Assembly: GCA_020081605.1 (NCBI GenBank)
Contig: JAHREC010000023.1
Span: 202,765-266,764 of the forward strand
Direction of reading: 5' to 3'
Source: Albifimbria verrucaria
Lineage: Eukaryota; Ascomycota; Sordariomycetes; Hypocreales; Stachybotryaceae
Length of the DNA: 64,000 bases
Below are positions 37,200-48,813 of the stretch, one piece after another (positions within the stretch are counted from its first letter, which is position 1; each line of letters starts with the position of its first letter). Both the position numbers and the translations under genes were made by a program. The notes under the pieces were generated by a model that had not been told where the DNA came from, did not search any database, and saw only the letters and a program-made list of their open reading frames with translations.

Positions 37200-37600
37200 G
37201 CTGCACTCATCTAATCGACATTCTAAAGCGGGAATATTTATCTATTTGTTTTTTTTTTTTTTTTTCATCTTTTGTATCTACTGCATCTCTACTGTATAAT
37301 ATATATTTCTATAAAATATTGATTAGAAGGTTTTCCTTGTTTTTTGGAGCGTGTCGGTGACCGCAATGCTTTTCTACACCTTCAGGTAACTCCTTCTGCC
37401 CGTGATCTCGATCATAGCCACAATCAGATTGTGAGCAACGCCACAGGTAATCTTAGTGATGATGGTGGAAGTTGGGTTTTCTAGCTATTGGCCACAGACC
37501 CCTTACCTCCTTCCAAAAGAGGATATAACATTGAAGTGCTCAGCAGCAGTCCCCACACCTTAGCTCTTCTCACCTCATCTCGCTTAAGCATGTGATGACG
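37200..37600. other. Intergenic with a poly-T tract
   Basis: A T tract of about 18 nt near 37248-37266 follows the JmjC-like stop, possibly polyadenylation-related AT-rich sequence. No gene seen. Confidence 0.45.
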
Positions 37601-37825
37601 AAATTGACCTATCCAAGCGAACTCATACGATTGCCCCTCTTCTTCGACCCGTATTGCACACCAGGACTCTTCGTGTTCTCTGCGTGGCTAATCATCGTCT
37701 CGCAGTGGCTGACTATCTGTGAGGATATCGAAGATTCCGAAATCTTCCATCCCCTCACCTGAGCCTTCCTCCAGCACTCATAGTAACATCGTGGCATGCG
37801 GTACGGCGTAGATAGGGCTTCATGC

Positions 37826-38368
37826 TTATCTGCTTCTACTCAGGAATCCACGACTTCGCAGAGCTCTCGATCGTGTTTCGTACGAATATTCAACATTATC
37901 GCCTTCCGAGCTACTCTCATTCCACGATTCCTCCTCGCTTTCTTCATTCAACCTTTTGTCACTAGTGTCGCTATATAACTCATAGCAGACTTCGTCATCA
38001 ATGTCGCTGCACAGATCAAAGGAGACTTCGTCATCGCTATTACTGTTCGATTCAAACAAGGCTTCGGCATCGTCTTCACTATTCCACTGGGAGAAGGTCT
38101 CCTCGGATTGGTAATTGGTTTCCCCACCAGTGCTTGTCTCTTCCATTCCACTTTCTGTGTTCTCGACGTACTCGGATCCTTGATCTACTTCTTCCCCTTC
38201 TTCACTCTCTTCATACCATTTCTCCGATGGTAGGACATTTGATGCAAATCCAAGGAGTTCTAAAAACTCCATCATTTCTATAGCTTCATACAAGAACACT
38301 CGTAAATTACTAGAGGTGCATTTACGCCCTGTCTGCTTTTCGAAGCTCTGTTTTTGCATGGAATCCAT
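37826..38368 (-). CDS. Acidic low-complexity protein
   Basis: Intact 180-codon frame starting MDSMQKQSFEKQTGRKC. After 55 residues it becomes strongly acidic with repeated blocks (EESEEGEEVDQGSEY, then DDEVSFDLCSDIDDEVCYELYSD) and ends in a short basic tail (SRALRSRGFLSRSR). The second block is a small internal duplication. No domain recognised. Acidic tails of this sort occur in histone chaperones and transcription factors, but nothing here proves either role. Clean ATG, with no frameshift. Confidence 0.5.
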   Translation of the reverse strand: MDSMQKQSFEKQTGRKCTSSNLRVFLYEAIEMMEFLELLGFASNVLPSEKWYEESEEGEEVDQGSEYVENTESGMEETSTGGETNYQSEETFSQWNSEDDAEALFESNSNSDDEVSFDLCSDIDDEVCYELYSDTSDKRLNEESEEESWNESSSEGDNVEYSYETRSRALRSRGFLSRSR

Positions 38369-38379
38369 CGTAGTCGCGA

Positions 38380-38870
38380 AATAAAATGCCAGAGCTTCGC
38401 CACTGATGAACTATGGAGCAACCGCTTGTCATATAGTTAGTGAATCAGTAAACTCACATACATTATTTGTGATCATGCTAAACGAGGGTGAGCCAAAAGA
38501 AGCGTGGGGTGAATGCTAGTGTATTTCAGAGCATAGTACGTGTTAAATTAAGAGGGTTGTACAGTATTGTAAAAACCCTACTAGGGATCTGCCAAAAACA
38601 ACATAAAATAAATACCGGGTGCGGAATATTTAGCGGTGCTAGAAATTTGAATCTGATAAATGCTTAGGTAGTCAATCCTTTGTTCAAGATCCACATCACA
38701 TAAACATTGTCGGCCATGCCGTGTAATAGGTTGAACATCCTGGATACCCTACACCTTGTCCCGCTCTAAAGATTCGAGAGCTTGATAAGGCAGTCTGCCG
38801 GAACACCACGCTCTGTCAAGGTCGTGTGGACTGAACGAAATGTGAAATTCCACATTAAGAGTATAATCGT
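38380..38870. other. No gene recognised
   Basis: AT-rich gap between the acidic-protein gene and the P450 remnant; no gene seen. Confidence 0.45.
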
Positions 38871-38875
38871 TATCC

Positions 38876-40000
38876 TTAGCTGCAATCCGCTAAGTTCCTC
38901 GCGAAGCACTGCCGTGACTCCTGGCTGAAAGCCGTGCTGGAAACTGCTTGAGCGTCAAAGATCGTTGTGTATGTGTCTGTAGCACCATCCCGCACATTTT
39001 TGAGCCAGCGCTCGGGTTTATAGAGCCCCTCATCATTCCCACACTCGGGGTCACCACTTTCTCTTTTCTGGCTCTGTTGTATGCAGCGTAATGTTTCTTC
39101 TATGACAGCGCAAAGGTAGGGGATGGACTTGTCATGGATCTCGGCTGCTGTTGGCCATCTAAGCTCCTTGGCTGCATTTGTAAAGGCGCTTTGCAGCTCC
39201 TGGCGTAGCTTGTCTTGCAACGACTCGTGTGTGGCCATGTACTTGACCCACCAGGAGAGAACGGTGGCGGTGGTACTGTGGCCGCTGAGGATGAAGCCAA
39301 GCTGAAATTGGTTGTCAGCATACAATCTGCGAAAGATGATTTCCAAGAAGAAAAAATATAAATAAATGAAAAAATAAGAAAAAATAAGAATTTATTACAT
39401 ACTTTATCTCTTAATGCTCTTGAGTGCGGTTTGGGCCGCTGTCCCCTTTTTGAGTCATGTTTATCTCACGAATCAGCATATAATCGAGGATGCACTCTTC
39501 ACCGCCAGCTTCCTTTGTGGAGCCTTCCGCAGGATTATCGCTCGCTAACCTCCGCAACCCTTGATTAACTTGCCGCCGAAGAAGTGACCGCTTGTACAGC
39601 CAGCGACGGGTAGACTGGGGATCCAGAAAGTTTAGATAGTGAGAAAATATAGGTATGGAGCTCTCCTGCGCCCTGGGCAGGATTGACTCAGCATCCAGTA
39701 AGGCATCAGCTTCTGCATCTAGAGTTGGTCGGGGAAGGAGATAGCGTCTTTCGGGGAAAACGAGACAATCTCATCGAAGGGCTGGATATAGTCTATCTCC
39801 TGCTGCAAGATGCTCCTGCCCCCAAACCGAATGTGACGGCATAGATGGCATCGAGTGCAAACAGATTCAGGTCATAAGAGGTCACAAAAGGCCGGCCTCG
39901 GCCTTTCCGTATCCTGAGTAGCCAAAGGTCGACTAGTGATGAGGCTGTGCTATAAACATGCGGTGCAGATATCTAGCCAGGGCCATTAGAATTGTAGAGC
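38876..40000 (-). pseudogene. Cytochrome P450 fragment, degenerate
   Basis: Minus-strand pieces match one fungal P450. GRPFVTSYDLNLFALDAIYAV is near 39880. LDAEADALLDAESILPRAQE and RRWLYKRSLLRRQVNQGL span 39720-39560. GEECILDYMLIREINMTQK is near 39490. The I helix is LGFILSGHSTTATVLSWWVKY and the K-helix ExxR is EETLR (39076). From there the gene jumps directly to LYKPERWL, so 60 or so residues including the usual PERF-preceding loop are missing. The haem loop reads FSQESRQCFARNLA, in which both key Gly positions of FxxGxRxCxG are Glu and Ala. A stop falls between segments at about 39432. Without a working haem loop it cannot be an active oxygenase. The 5' end is not clear. Confidence 0.75.
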
Positions 40001-40529
40001 CAAGCTTCGGGTCTACGGGAGAGTGCTTCACCTTGTGTAGGAACGATGTTGTCATCAGATCCCCTTCCCTGTGCCCGTTGTCAACAAATTCTGAATTTTG
40101 GAGTCCCCGTCGACACGAAGACCTGGTGCCACAATGCTCATCAGCTTGGTTTTCGTGGTACTTCGGCCAAACCCATCCTGTTTTCGGGGGCGAATATCAG
40201 CAGCTTTTCGATGGTTGGCCAGGGTAATGTCCAATTTCTCTGTTCGGGATTGAGGAAAAGACCTCGAGATATCTTGGGAATGGAACCTTGCAGACTCTGC
40301 CACGACCAAAGCTGAGGCCACACGGCTTTGCATAACCCCATCCAATGCTCTGATAACGGTCTCCTTGCTGCCTCTTTGGAAGGCTTATTACTTTTTCGAT
40401 CCATGGTAAGGGAAAAGTCGACAAATTGATAAACCAACATAGGAGAAACAAAGGGTAAAACAGTATTGAGAGAGCGATTGGGGCTCTCCAACTGAAAGGA
40501 GCTATTATGGTCATCCTGTAAACACAAAG

Positions 40530-41260
40530 AGATAGTCAGGCCAATGATCAGAGCCTCTGTACAGAGTAGTATTGTGATGGCTCATGGATGTCAGCGTGGT
40601 GTTGTAACTTCCCTGTCACAACGCTTTATACCCTTTTCGGCGTCGCGAGGTACGGCGGAGATGGCGGTGTTCCAACATCAATGTTGTACCGACTTCTCCA
40701 CCTCTGTGTAGGATAGTATCCGGAATTTGCCATGGGGACGAGTTTTGAGACACTGTCGATATGTCGGGTGGGGTTCCGACACGGAGTTTTGTCCTAACTG
40801 TTGCATTTGGATCTGGTGCAGCAGAGGGTTCCATAGAGTAATCTGGTCGGAGGGCTTACGTACATAGATTGGTTGATGTGGAGATCAAATCACTATTCCA
40901 GCCACTATGTTTGATGGGATTCATTACTCCACTTCGGGTTCAATTGACATTTTTCGATAGTCGAGAGGATTGCCGAGGCATGAAAAGATTGTGCGATGTT
41001 TCCTCCGAAGGGGTAGGGTACAGTTATTGAAGATTTTACAATGAAGCATTAAGAGGTGAGAGACGAAGAAGATTTAATGCTACGCGCTTCTGGTTTTCGT
41101 TCACTTCTCCGTAATCGCTCAATCCCTTAATTTGTTACGTATGCTGCCATTTCGCGCTCTCAAGGAGATGTGATTTAATATGTACTACTTTAGATTAGAC
41201 TAGATATCTATCGCTGTGCCATATTTTGCATACGAAATGTACATGGCCCCTCTCATGGCG
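40530..41260. other. No gene recognised
   Basis: Minus-strand short frames at 40616-40834 have no recognisable domain; the relation to the P450 remnant is unclear. Confidence 0.4.
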
Positions 41261-41266
41261 AAGCGA

Positions 41267-42471
41267 TTATAGCGTTCGCCTCCACGAACCTGTGAATAAA
41301 TGCATTACCAGTGCGGATTCAGGGATCGTCCCGTCGTTCGTGCTAAGAGAATGCACCTGGCCCATGCCGAATCCATCTACCGGAAGGACGAGGACATCAT
41401 CCCATAAGACTGGCTGCTGCATGTGAGAAAGATCTCGTGTCGTCTTTAAAGATATATCGTGCTGTTGTAGATACTCGAAGACAACATCAGTCCATGCTGC
41501 TGGGCCTGTCGAGTTCAGGACTTCAAAGTTTGTCAGCTGCAGCTCTGCCACCTCCATACCATAAGAAGCAGAGAGTGCCTGCACAGACTGGAAGATTCTA
41601 TCGACCATACGTCGAAATATCGGATGCCCAGGAGCTGCTGCTATCGTCCATTGACAAAACTGCACCCAGTGAGGTATCTCCGGCCATCTTGTATCGTCCC
41701 CACGCTGATCGTATTCAATACCAACCACCAGTCGAACTTTGTTCTGGATCTGAGGGTTTATCCACGTGGAAATAGGCTTCAACGCTATGGTGTCTAAATC
41801 ACTATAGACTCCTCCTTCAACACTCAGAAGGAGATATCGTAGCAAGTCTGATTTCATGCCAACATTTGGCAGGTTGCGGTACATCTCGATCAATTGTGGC
41901 TCGGCAGCGAAATGGTGTGCAAGGAACTGCTCACTGCCATTTTGGCCCATGAGATTGCTACGGCGTGTCCTGATGTCAGTTCAACAAGACTTCTGAATAA
42001 AAACATACAGTCTCTGCAGTACCACTGGTACGCAAGACGTCACCATAAGAAAAGGACAAAGAACTTTCGGTTGACATGGAAAAAGAGGAAGAGGCAAAAC
42101 TGAACTGACTAGGCGTAACCCATGTTCATTGCGAGCCATGAAGGTATATATTGGAGGTATTCAGCGGCAGGCAAGGTGTCGGCATCGTCTGGGTGTAGGG
42201 GCAAGTGAATCTGCCATATTTTAGGCGGAATCAGACTATGTGTGACCTGGAAAACATTATCGTCGTTGACTTTTTGCAGAAATCCATGGTGTAGACCAAA
42301 ATCTGCTTCGTGCCCATAGGTTTGCGTGCACCTGAGTTGTGGGATATGGCTCAGTACGAAGATGCTGATAGCTGCAGATATTGCTCCAAGAGGCGAGAGT
42401 TGAACTCGTCTCGTAAGATGTTTTGGAAACACTGTTGGAAATTTCTGAAGTTTTTTGTTTGGCTGACGCAT
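41267..42471 (-). CDS. Och1-like type II membrane glycosyltransferase
   Basis: Exon 42471-42110 encodes a short cytoplasmic tail, a signal-anchor segment (LGAISAAISIFVLSHI) and the start of the catalytic domain (IPPKIWQIHLPLHP ... PSWLAMNMGYA). An intron at 42109-41958 (152 nt, GTCAGT...TAG) joins in phase to exon 41957-41267, giving GYAYNLMGQNGSEQF. The glycosyltransferase core has SDLLRYLLLSVEGGVYSDLDT, with the DxD-type metal/nucleotide-sugar motif DLD, and a C-terminal HLFTGSW. The architecture fits Och1/Hoc1-type alpha-1,6-mannosyltransferases (family GT32) that start outer-chain N-glycan mannans in the Golgi; exact sugar specificity cannot be read. The GTCAGT donor is unusual. The gene looks intact. 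Confidence 0.8.
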
Positions 42472-42479
42472 TTTTTAAT

Positions 42480-43160
42480 ACAGGATTATGGAACAAGTAC
42501 GTGGACGAGTGTGTGCATAAAACTGAAAAAACTGCTCTGTGGCGCGGTTAAAGACGCGGTAGCCATCTCTAAATGAATCCTTGATGAGAGGATGCAAGCG
42601 GGTCCTTGTCCAATGGTCAAGGGATAATATAAGACAGTTACCGGGGCATTTTTGCTGTGAATTCGGAATATTGCGGCAAGAAATTCTACATAATCTTGAT
42701 CGACTTACACATTCATGGTTTTAAGAAATCACCTAAGGTTAAACATATAGGGTAGCTTGAGAAACGACGGACAAAGAAGCTCGTACTTGCATTAGAACGA
42801 AAAGCGATGCTACAAACCATATCCCGCGCTTGTTCTCGGCACCACGCATGTCGCAGATTATCTCACGAACTTTTAATAAAAGTGCACACCCGTGACGCCC
42901 CATTCCGACAAGGAAAGTAGCATACACGTTAACCTTTATCTCCCTCTGAAATCCAATTATTTCGATGGCTACATTTGCTCATGGAAAACCCCTAAATTAG
43001 ACACCAGCTCATGTTTCAAAATCGAAGTCTATATTGGACAACAGTCTTATACTGGCAACCCCATAGCTGTTGACAGTATTGCGACAGCTTTGGTGTATAA
43101 GATATATGACCTGCTCGATGGCACATATTCCCAGCTTCTCCATATCACCTGGAGTCTTCG
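42480..43160. other. No gene recognised
   Basis: Gap between the Och1-like gene and the membrane protein; only short frames. Confidence 0.45.
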
Positions 43161-43168
43161 TAGCCATT

Positions 43169-44036
43169 ATGGATCCGCATCTCGACTGGCGGACTAGGTT
43201 TTATCTATCCTGGGCCCCTGAGAGTAGGTTTCGTCGTTTAACCACAGACCCTCGTCCCTTAAGAACGTTCCGACATTTTGCACAAGTTGCCGCTCCGCTT
43301 TGTATCAGCCTAATTTTCTTCAGCCTTATCATATCGGCTGACCATGACATACCTAGGTTGGCCGAGCTCTATAGTGCGCAAATAAATACAATTATTTCAG
43401 CGGGGGCTAATGGGCAGTCAACTCGAGAACAGAAGCAATATATGTACATGAGGCGATCTGGTAATTGTATGTAACCTCGAGTGGTTCTTGGAGTATGGCT
43501 ACTAACTGCCTCTAGCTAACTCCAACATTGTTGGTTTAATCGATGATGTCGACACGTTTGCTGTAGGGGAGAAACTGAATACCATAGATATTCTAAATTT
43601 GATGGGCTTTTGGTATACAATTGCAGCCATCTCTTGCATTGCATTAGCCATGACCGGAAGCTTTTTCAATTGCCGGTTCTACAATTTCCACGCCATCAAC
43701 ATACTCCCATTGGGCCTCGCCATACTGTCGGGTATATCAGTGTCCGTTCTCCAAACTCTAGAATTTCTCCATGCCGAAGCACTAGATTACACGATCGGAA
43801 GGGTGAGAATTGTGGGGAGGGGGTAAATCATGCCTTGCCCTGACTTGGGTCTCGACAGGTTTGTTACCCATAGTATCGTGGTATTGGTATTCGCTGCGGC
43901 GAAGGTTGATTTGAGACTATTTTTCCAAATATACGATACAACGTACCGTAGCTTAACTATGTTCATCTTGTCTTTTAGATGCTTTAGAGTTTATCAGCGT
44001 ATTCGTGATATACTACAGGCTTCATACTTTGAATAA
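43169..44036 (+). CDS. Multispan membrane protein of unknown family
   Basis: Exon 43169-43466 starts MDPHLDWRTRFYLSWAPES and holds one membrane segment (APLCISLIFFSLII). An intron (43467-43515, GTATGT...CTAG) joins to exon 43516-43802, with segments FWYTIAAISCIALAMTGSFF and ILPLGLAILSGISVSVLQTLEF. A second intron (about 43803-43858, GTGAGA...CAG) leads to FVTHSIVVLVFAAAKVDLRL and LTMFILSFRCFRVYQRI. The last junction is out of phase by one base: one G fewer in ggaaggg before the donor would make it continuous (TIGRFVTHSIVV). As written, the reading would stop shortly after the intron. No transporter or receptor family recognised. Confidence 0.5.
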
Positions 44037-44264
44037 GAGAGTGGATTCGCCTTGCACAGCTACATATTTCTTTCAAAGTGCGTACATATAATACTCTGTA
44101 TATATATCTTGCCTATAAGTGCATAGAGGAAACTTTGAATATGCCTTTTGCGGCGGCTGCTACATTAAACTGAGCCGGGCGATCAATAGTCCTGAGCATA
44201 TCGCATTTCTTTTGTCAAATTTAATTGTTTTTTTCTTCAGAGCTACATATTGATAGAGAATAAT

Positions 44265-44678
44265 TTACTGTAAACTTTCCCTGGACTGGAGACCCATTCG
44301 TCTTCGATATGATCTCGTCACAGGCCTGCTTGTGGTAATCGCCCTCTTCGCATCGCCTTGGCCATGGCTCAATACCTCCTCAATATTCTTCATTCTATCT
44401 TCTAGGCCTTGTATCAAATTGATGATTTTGGTTGTTGTCTCAGCATCTCCCACAGAATGGCTAGCATTCATTATTGTCTTTATCTCATTTTCGATGTTAT
44501 TTAGCTTCTGGGAAAGACCAGATCCAATGCTTGAAACCTGGTGCAAATCTTGACTCAATGTTGCACTAAACTTAGGCGCGATCATTGTGATTCCAGGGAG
44601 AATTTCTGCTAAGATTTGTAGCAAGCATTGTCGAATATGTTTAAGAAGATCTGATGATGTGCTGTTTTGGCTGTCCAT
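44265..44678 (-). CDS. Small helical protein
   Basis: Intact 137-codon frame starting MDSQNSTSSDLLKHIRQCLLQ. The middle reads as amphipathic helices (GSGLSQKLNNIENEIKTIMN, IINLIQGLEDRMKNIEEVL) suggestive of a coiled coil, and the C terminus is basic (TSRPVTRSYRRRMG). Domain unknown. Fungal genomes contain short proteins of this sort near NLR and patatin genes, but no direct family match is recognised. Confidence 0.5.
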   Translation of the reverse strand: MDSQNSTSSDLLKHIRQCLLQILAEILPGITMIAPKFSATLSQDLHQVSSIGSGLSQKLNNIENEIKTIMNASHSVGDAETTTKIINLIQGLEDRMKNIEEVLSHGQGDAKRAITTSRPVTRSYRRRMGLQSRESLQ

Positions 44679-44689
44679 ATCAGGCAGTT

Positions 44690-45765
44690 GAGTCTACTGT
44701 TTTTCTATAACACCGCACTTAGATCCGAACCATAAGGTAGGTAGATCTATGCTGGCAGCAGGTAACCTTTAAAGAATTTCCCTCCTCAAAATTATGCTGA
44801 GAATAGGAGTTAGCATGAGGCTTAAGTATTGATAGGAGAGGATCTATTCATGAAGAATGTGTGACGTGCTGTTATTCATCTTATGGTAACTTTGGTTGTC
44901 TTTTTATTTAAAATTATCAGTTTGCCTCTGCCGTGCAGCCAAAATTGGATATGAGAAGCTTGACCTCCCATACACCATTAGCACCATGTTGAAGATATTG
45001 ATGATAAATGGTGATCCTTCTTTCAGCAGGATAAGTGATTTAAAAAATCTCATCGGTTCCTTGAGATCCTGGTTTTTACTACGTCTAGGAGTCCTCGTTT
45101 TTTCCCGTTATCTATATTTTATTATTTTCTAGATGCTCACTATTCGCGCTGTCTTCTGCCGGCACATTGGCTGCATATGTCACATAGAATGGCAAGACGG
45201 TCCGGGGACCATACTTAAGATCATGCAGAGTACCCGCTTTCGACGAAAGGGATGTCGGGGGTTTCAATTGATCCAAGTTATCTGGCAATGGGGCCACGGC
45301 TTTTGCTAAAACCCACGCCATCCATTTCGTCGAAGGCGGTAGGTAAGGTGGGCCTCACAAGGCGAGCTGTCAGTTCGTCCATCGCTGCTTGTCTGACTAG
45401 TTAGTTGGTATTCATTTAACATTTTCATTGATCCCTGTCTTAATCCCACCTTGTTATGCAGGTGTGTAAATTACGTGTTCCTTGCCCCACCACCCGCCGC
45501 TGCATTTTCAGCTTTCATCGCCTTTCTGACCCGGGCTTCATCGTGCCATGTGACGTGATTACCTGCGGGTTTATTTCGTACCTCGTAGAACTGGGTACAG
45601 GGGCTGTAGTGGTAGAGGCTGCTACATCTCCCACATCTTCGTGGCGGGAGTGGTCTGTACCGAGTTCTGGCCATGGTACGATTGAGGGTAGCTCGTTTTG
45701 GTGGATGTTCCAGGCATGATGTCCGCAAATATCGTAACAATTGGATCCCTGAGCGGTAGGATTAG
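44690..45765. other. No gene recognised
   Basis: Short overlapping frames at 44896-45740 without domains. It ends at the microsatellite. Confidence 0.4.
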
Positions 45766-45767
45766 TC

Positions 45768-45896
<129 letters not shown>

Positions 45897-45924
45897 CCGT
45901 AATTTAGTCAAAGGGTGTCGCGGG
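45897..45924 (+). repeat. Left terminal inverted repeat
   Basis: 28 bp, exact reverse complement of 49035-49062. The outer end abuts TA at the microsatellite edge. Confidence 0.95.
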
Positions 45925-46585
45925 ATTTCAAAGTTAACAGTTCTTAGCGCAACCCGTACAAGTCACTGCGGCCAAGGCAACCGTACTCTGAAGTACCGTC
46001 CCCAAATAGTTTAGCGCGAGTGAAAGATCCAATTCTGGCCGTTATGAATTTCACACCTGGCTTGAGCATACGCCAGCTTCCGTCCATTTGATGATGTTTA
46101 AATTCTCTGAATATCCTCATGCATTTCGCTCGCTGAGTGTTTACTTCCGTCACAGCGCTCTGTCTCAGATGGTCTTCCCTTCTGGGCAGCTGAGCTACTG
46201 ATAGTCCAATGGAAACTGAATCATGCAGCGCCAGCGCACTAGCCCCCATATTCGGCGGCCAATCCCGCATAATTTGGCGGCAAATAGAGTTACATCGGCA
46301 AGGGCCCCTGGTTTCTCTAGACCACCAACCAGCCTTTTTTTCGCCCACCATTAAAGCACTGCTCCTGCTCGAGAAAAAACATCAAGAAGATGCCGTGAGC
46401 TGTGCAAGCAGTGCAATAGCTATGGGCGCCTCATGGAAAGCCATAGAAACATTTGGAAACTAAGTAGAAAGAGGCCACGTGTCCACTTTTCGAATGAGCA
46501 GGCGGTCGGGGAGTCAACGGCCCCTCCCAAACTCGCTGCCCAGTCACCTCCTCCTTGCATATTTGCCATATGAGGGTGAGACATC

Positions 46586-47764
46586 ATGACAACTGAAAAT
46601 TTCCAATTCTGGGAGGATTTCATTCCAGATTACAGTACGCCAGATCCCGTGACGGCTTTCATTTGTAGCCCTAGTCCCAGTCCCAGTCTCGACTCTAGCC
46701 GGAGACTCGACAACGATGAGACTGAACGAGCCGACCGCGGAGAGAAACCAAGCGATGGGCGACTTCCACTTCTACATCGAGCTGAATGGCAGGAAGATAT
46801 GCGATACGATGAAATAAATCCTATCTGCATCCACTATGATTTGCAATGGAAGATCTCCCGGCGAGAGAATAAGCGAGCAAAACTCGTTCATGAGGATATT
46901 GTGTCCAGTGTCGTCCTTGCCCCAAGCGATTTTTGGGAAGAAAGCCTTCAACAACAGGTGAAAGGTATTCTGCAAAACAAAGATCACTTCCCAGGGACTA
47001 CATATAAACGCTGTGAAACAAGGATTAAAATTTCGGTCGCTGGGACTCGTGGAAATGGTCTGAAGAAGGACTTTCCGCACGAGAACATTGACTGGGAGCC
47101 CATAGATACACACTTGGAGGGCCTTGGTGGCTTCTTCAGCAAAGGTAAGAAGATATTACTATTTGTGGAATTTTTCTACAAGGAGGTCATCGATGAATCC
47201 ACGGCGATGATGGGAACGAGAAAGAGGAAATCTCGAACCGAGGACCAAAGAGCACAATTAGACCGTGAGGCTGGCCTCTGGACCCGTGTCTACAAGCATC
47301 ACCGCTGCAGAGCGAAGCACTGCAAACAAGGACCACATTGTATGAAAGATGAGTTCGGGAACCATCACAAGCTCAATCACACACATTTAAAGGCTATCTA
47401 TGAGTACATCAAAGATAACATGGGTGATGGAGAAAATCCTGAAGAGATCGACCTCAATGTCGAGATCCCTGATACACTTCTCAAGGATATTGTATGCAAT
47501 CCTGAAGATGCCTCCCAGGACCTATCTATAGAGCTCAATGATTATTGCTCTTCTGCTTTGGCAAAAATACAGAGTGATAGATGGAGGAGGGAATGGGAAG
47601 TTGCGGCGAAATACGCAATAGATCAGTGCCTGGATCTCGACACCATCTTGAAGCACCCACAGGTCATCGTCAAGGCCATGGTGGGGTCTGATGTGAAGCT
47701 AGGCACTGCCTTGCAATTTGTACGCAACATTGAGAAATACAGGAAGCATAAGCGTAGTGCATGA
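46586..47764 (+). CDS. Second ORF of the transposon, unknown
   Basis: Intact 392-codon frame inside the transposon, convergent with the transposase. It starts MTTENFQFWEDFIPDYS, followed by a Ser/Pro-rich acidic linker. A central region (LQQQVKGILQNKDHFPG) and a conserved-looking Cys/His patch (HHRCRAKHCKQGPHCMKDEFGNHHK, Cys at about residue 241 onward) could bind zinc. C-terminal helices (EWEVAAKYAIDQCLDLDT) precede the stop. It has no transposase catalytic residues. As it is intact within sharp TIRs, it presumably moves with the element and may be an accessory or passenger gene. I cannot name a family. Confidence 0.7.
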   Translation: MTTENFQFWEDFIPDYSTPDPVTAFICSPSPSPSLDSSRRLDNDETERADRGEKPSDGRLPLLHRAEWQEDMRYDEINPICIHYDLQWKISRRENKRAKLVHEDIVSSVVLAPSDFWEESLQQQVKGILQNKDHFPGTTYKRCETRIKISVAGTRGNGLKKDFPHENIDWEPIDTHLEGLGGFFSKGKKILLFVEFFYKEVIDESTAMMGTRKRKSRTEDQRAQLDREAGLWTRVYKHHRCRAKHCKQGPHCMKDEFGNHHKLNHTHLKAIYEYIKDNMGDGENPEEIDLNVEIPDTLLKDIVCNPEDASQDLSIELNDYCSSALAKIQSDRWRREWEVAAKYAIDQCLDLDTILKHPQVIVKAMVGSDVKLGTALQFVRNIEKYRKHKRSA

Positions 47765-47820
47765 GGTGTTTATAAAGCATAAGCTAGTTTGAATGATTCA
47801 TCATCTTTTTCTAGATCTAA

Positions 47821-48813
47821 TCAATGGCTTGGTGGTTCAGTGATTGGCATTCCTGCATGGCGGAATAGACTCTTAGCAAGTTCTCCATCGTTACCGACGA
47901 CACCGACAGACCAGTCCAAGTACATCCCGAACTCTTGCTCACGCGATGCAACTTCCTTGTTCTTCTTCCAATTTTTCTGAATGAACTTCTTGAGGACGGA
48001 AAAGTATTCTTCGATGGGATTAAAGTCTGGTGAGTAAGGCGACAAGTAAACGATCTTTACTCCTGCTTCTTCACACATTTGTCGTATCTTCTCTGAGTGA
48101 TGCCATGATGCATTGTCCATGATTATAACAGAGTTTGGCTCTGGATACCTACCACAGAAATGAAGTAGCTCGGCAATGAAATCTTCGAAGAAGTGCGTGT
48201 CTGTTGAGCCCTGATATACCCGATGCATAAGGACACCATCTTGAGTATAGGCAGGAAGTATTTGCCATCTATTACCACGCCTGAGTTTTGTAGTCTTGAC
48301 TGGCGTGGTTCCCTTTGGGGATCGTCCGAAGCGGCGATCTCTGACTCTTGCATCACAGCCAGACTCATCCACATATATACACATCCAGGATTTAATTTCC
48401 AATTTTCCTAGAGTATAGAGGTAAAAGTCTCGAAGGTCTTCGTCTCGCTGTTGCGCAATGTAGCGCATCTTCTTTCGCGGCCAGTCTTTGACAGCTCGAG
48501 CCACCGAGCTCAGTGGTACCTTTATCGCAAACTCCTCATATAGACCTTCTACAAGTTCGTCGAGATATAGATAGGGCTCTTCGATTAGCATGTCATACAA
48601 AGCTTTCTTCATCACTGGCGTGATGCAGCTGCGGCGACCTCGACGACATTTACGTCTAGGCATGTTAGATTCAGGTTGTTCTCGCTCACGACGGATTCGC
48701 TGAACTGCACGTGGGCTGCAGCCGACATTGGCGGCTATGGATCGAGTATCAAAACCTTCTTGCAATAAATGTCTGATCAGAGTACGATCTACAGGATCCA
48801 AGGCGGGCGCCAT
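47821..48813 (-). CDS. Tc1/mariner-type DDE transposase
   Basis: Intact 330-codon frame. The N-terminal helix-turn-helix (VDRTLIRHLLQEGFDTRSIA, NVGCSPRAVQRIRRE) binds the inverted repeats. The DDE core is visible as YVDESGCD (first Asp), SVIIMDNASWHHS (second Asp) and YSPDFNPIEEYFSVLKKFI (third acidic residue in NPIEEY, the usual Tc1 signature). A basic linker (PRRKCRRGRRSC) lies between domains. The enzyme cuts both ends at the TIRs and inserts at TA. No stop or frameshift, unlike most other genes in the window, so the element may still be active. Confidence 0.93.
   Translation of the reverse strand: MAPALDPVDRTLIRHLLQEGFDTRSIAANVGCSPRAVQRIRREREQPESNMPRRKCRRGRRSCITPVMKKALYDMLIEEPYLYLDELVEGLYEEFAIKVPLSSVARAVKDWPRKKMRYIAQQRDEDLRDFYLYTLGKLEIKSWMCIYVDESGCDARVRDRRFGRSPKGTTPVKTTKLRRGNRWQILPAYTQDGVLMHRVYQGSTDTHFFEDFIAELLHFCGRYPEPNSVIIMDNASWHHSEKIRQMCEEAGVKIVYLSPYSPDFNPIEEYFSVLKKFIQKNWKKNKEVASREQEFGMYLDWSVGVVGNDGELAKSLFRHAGMPITEPPSH

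Noticed and set aside
40141..40527. 5' part of the P450 at 38.9 kb
   Set aside because: The translated sequence lacks P450 N-terminal features; left unassigned.
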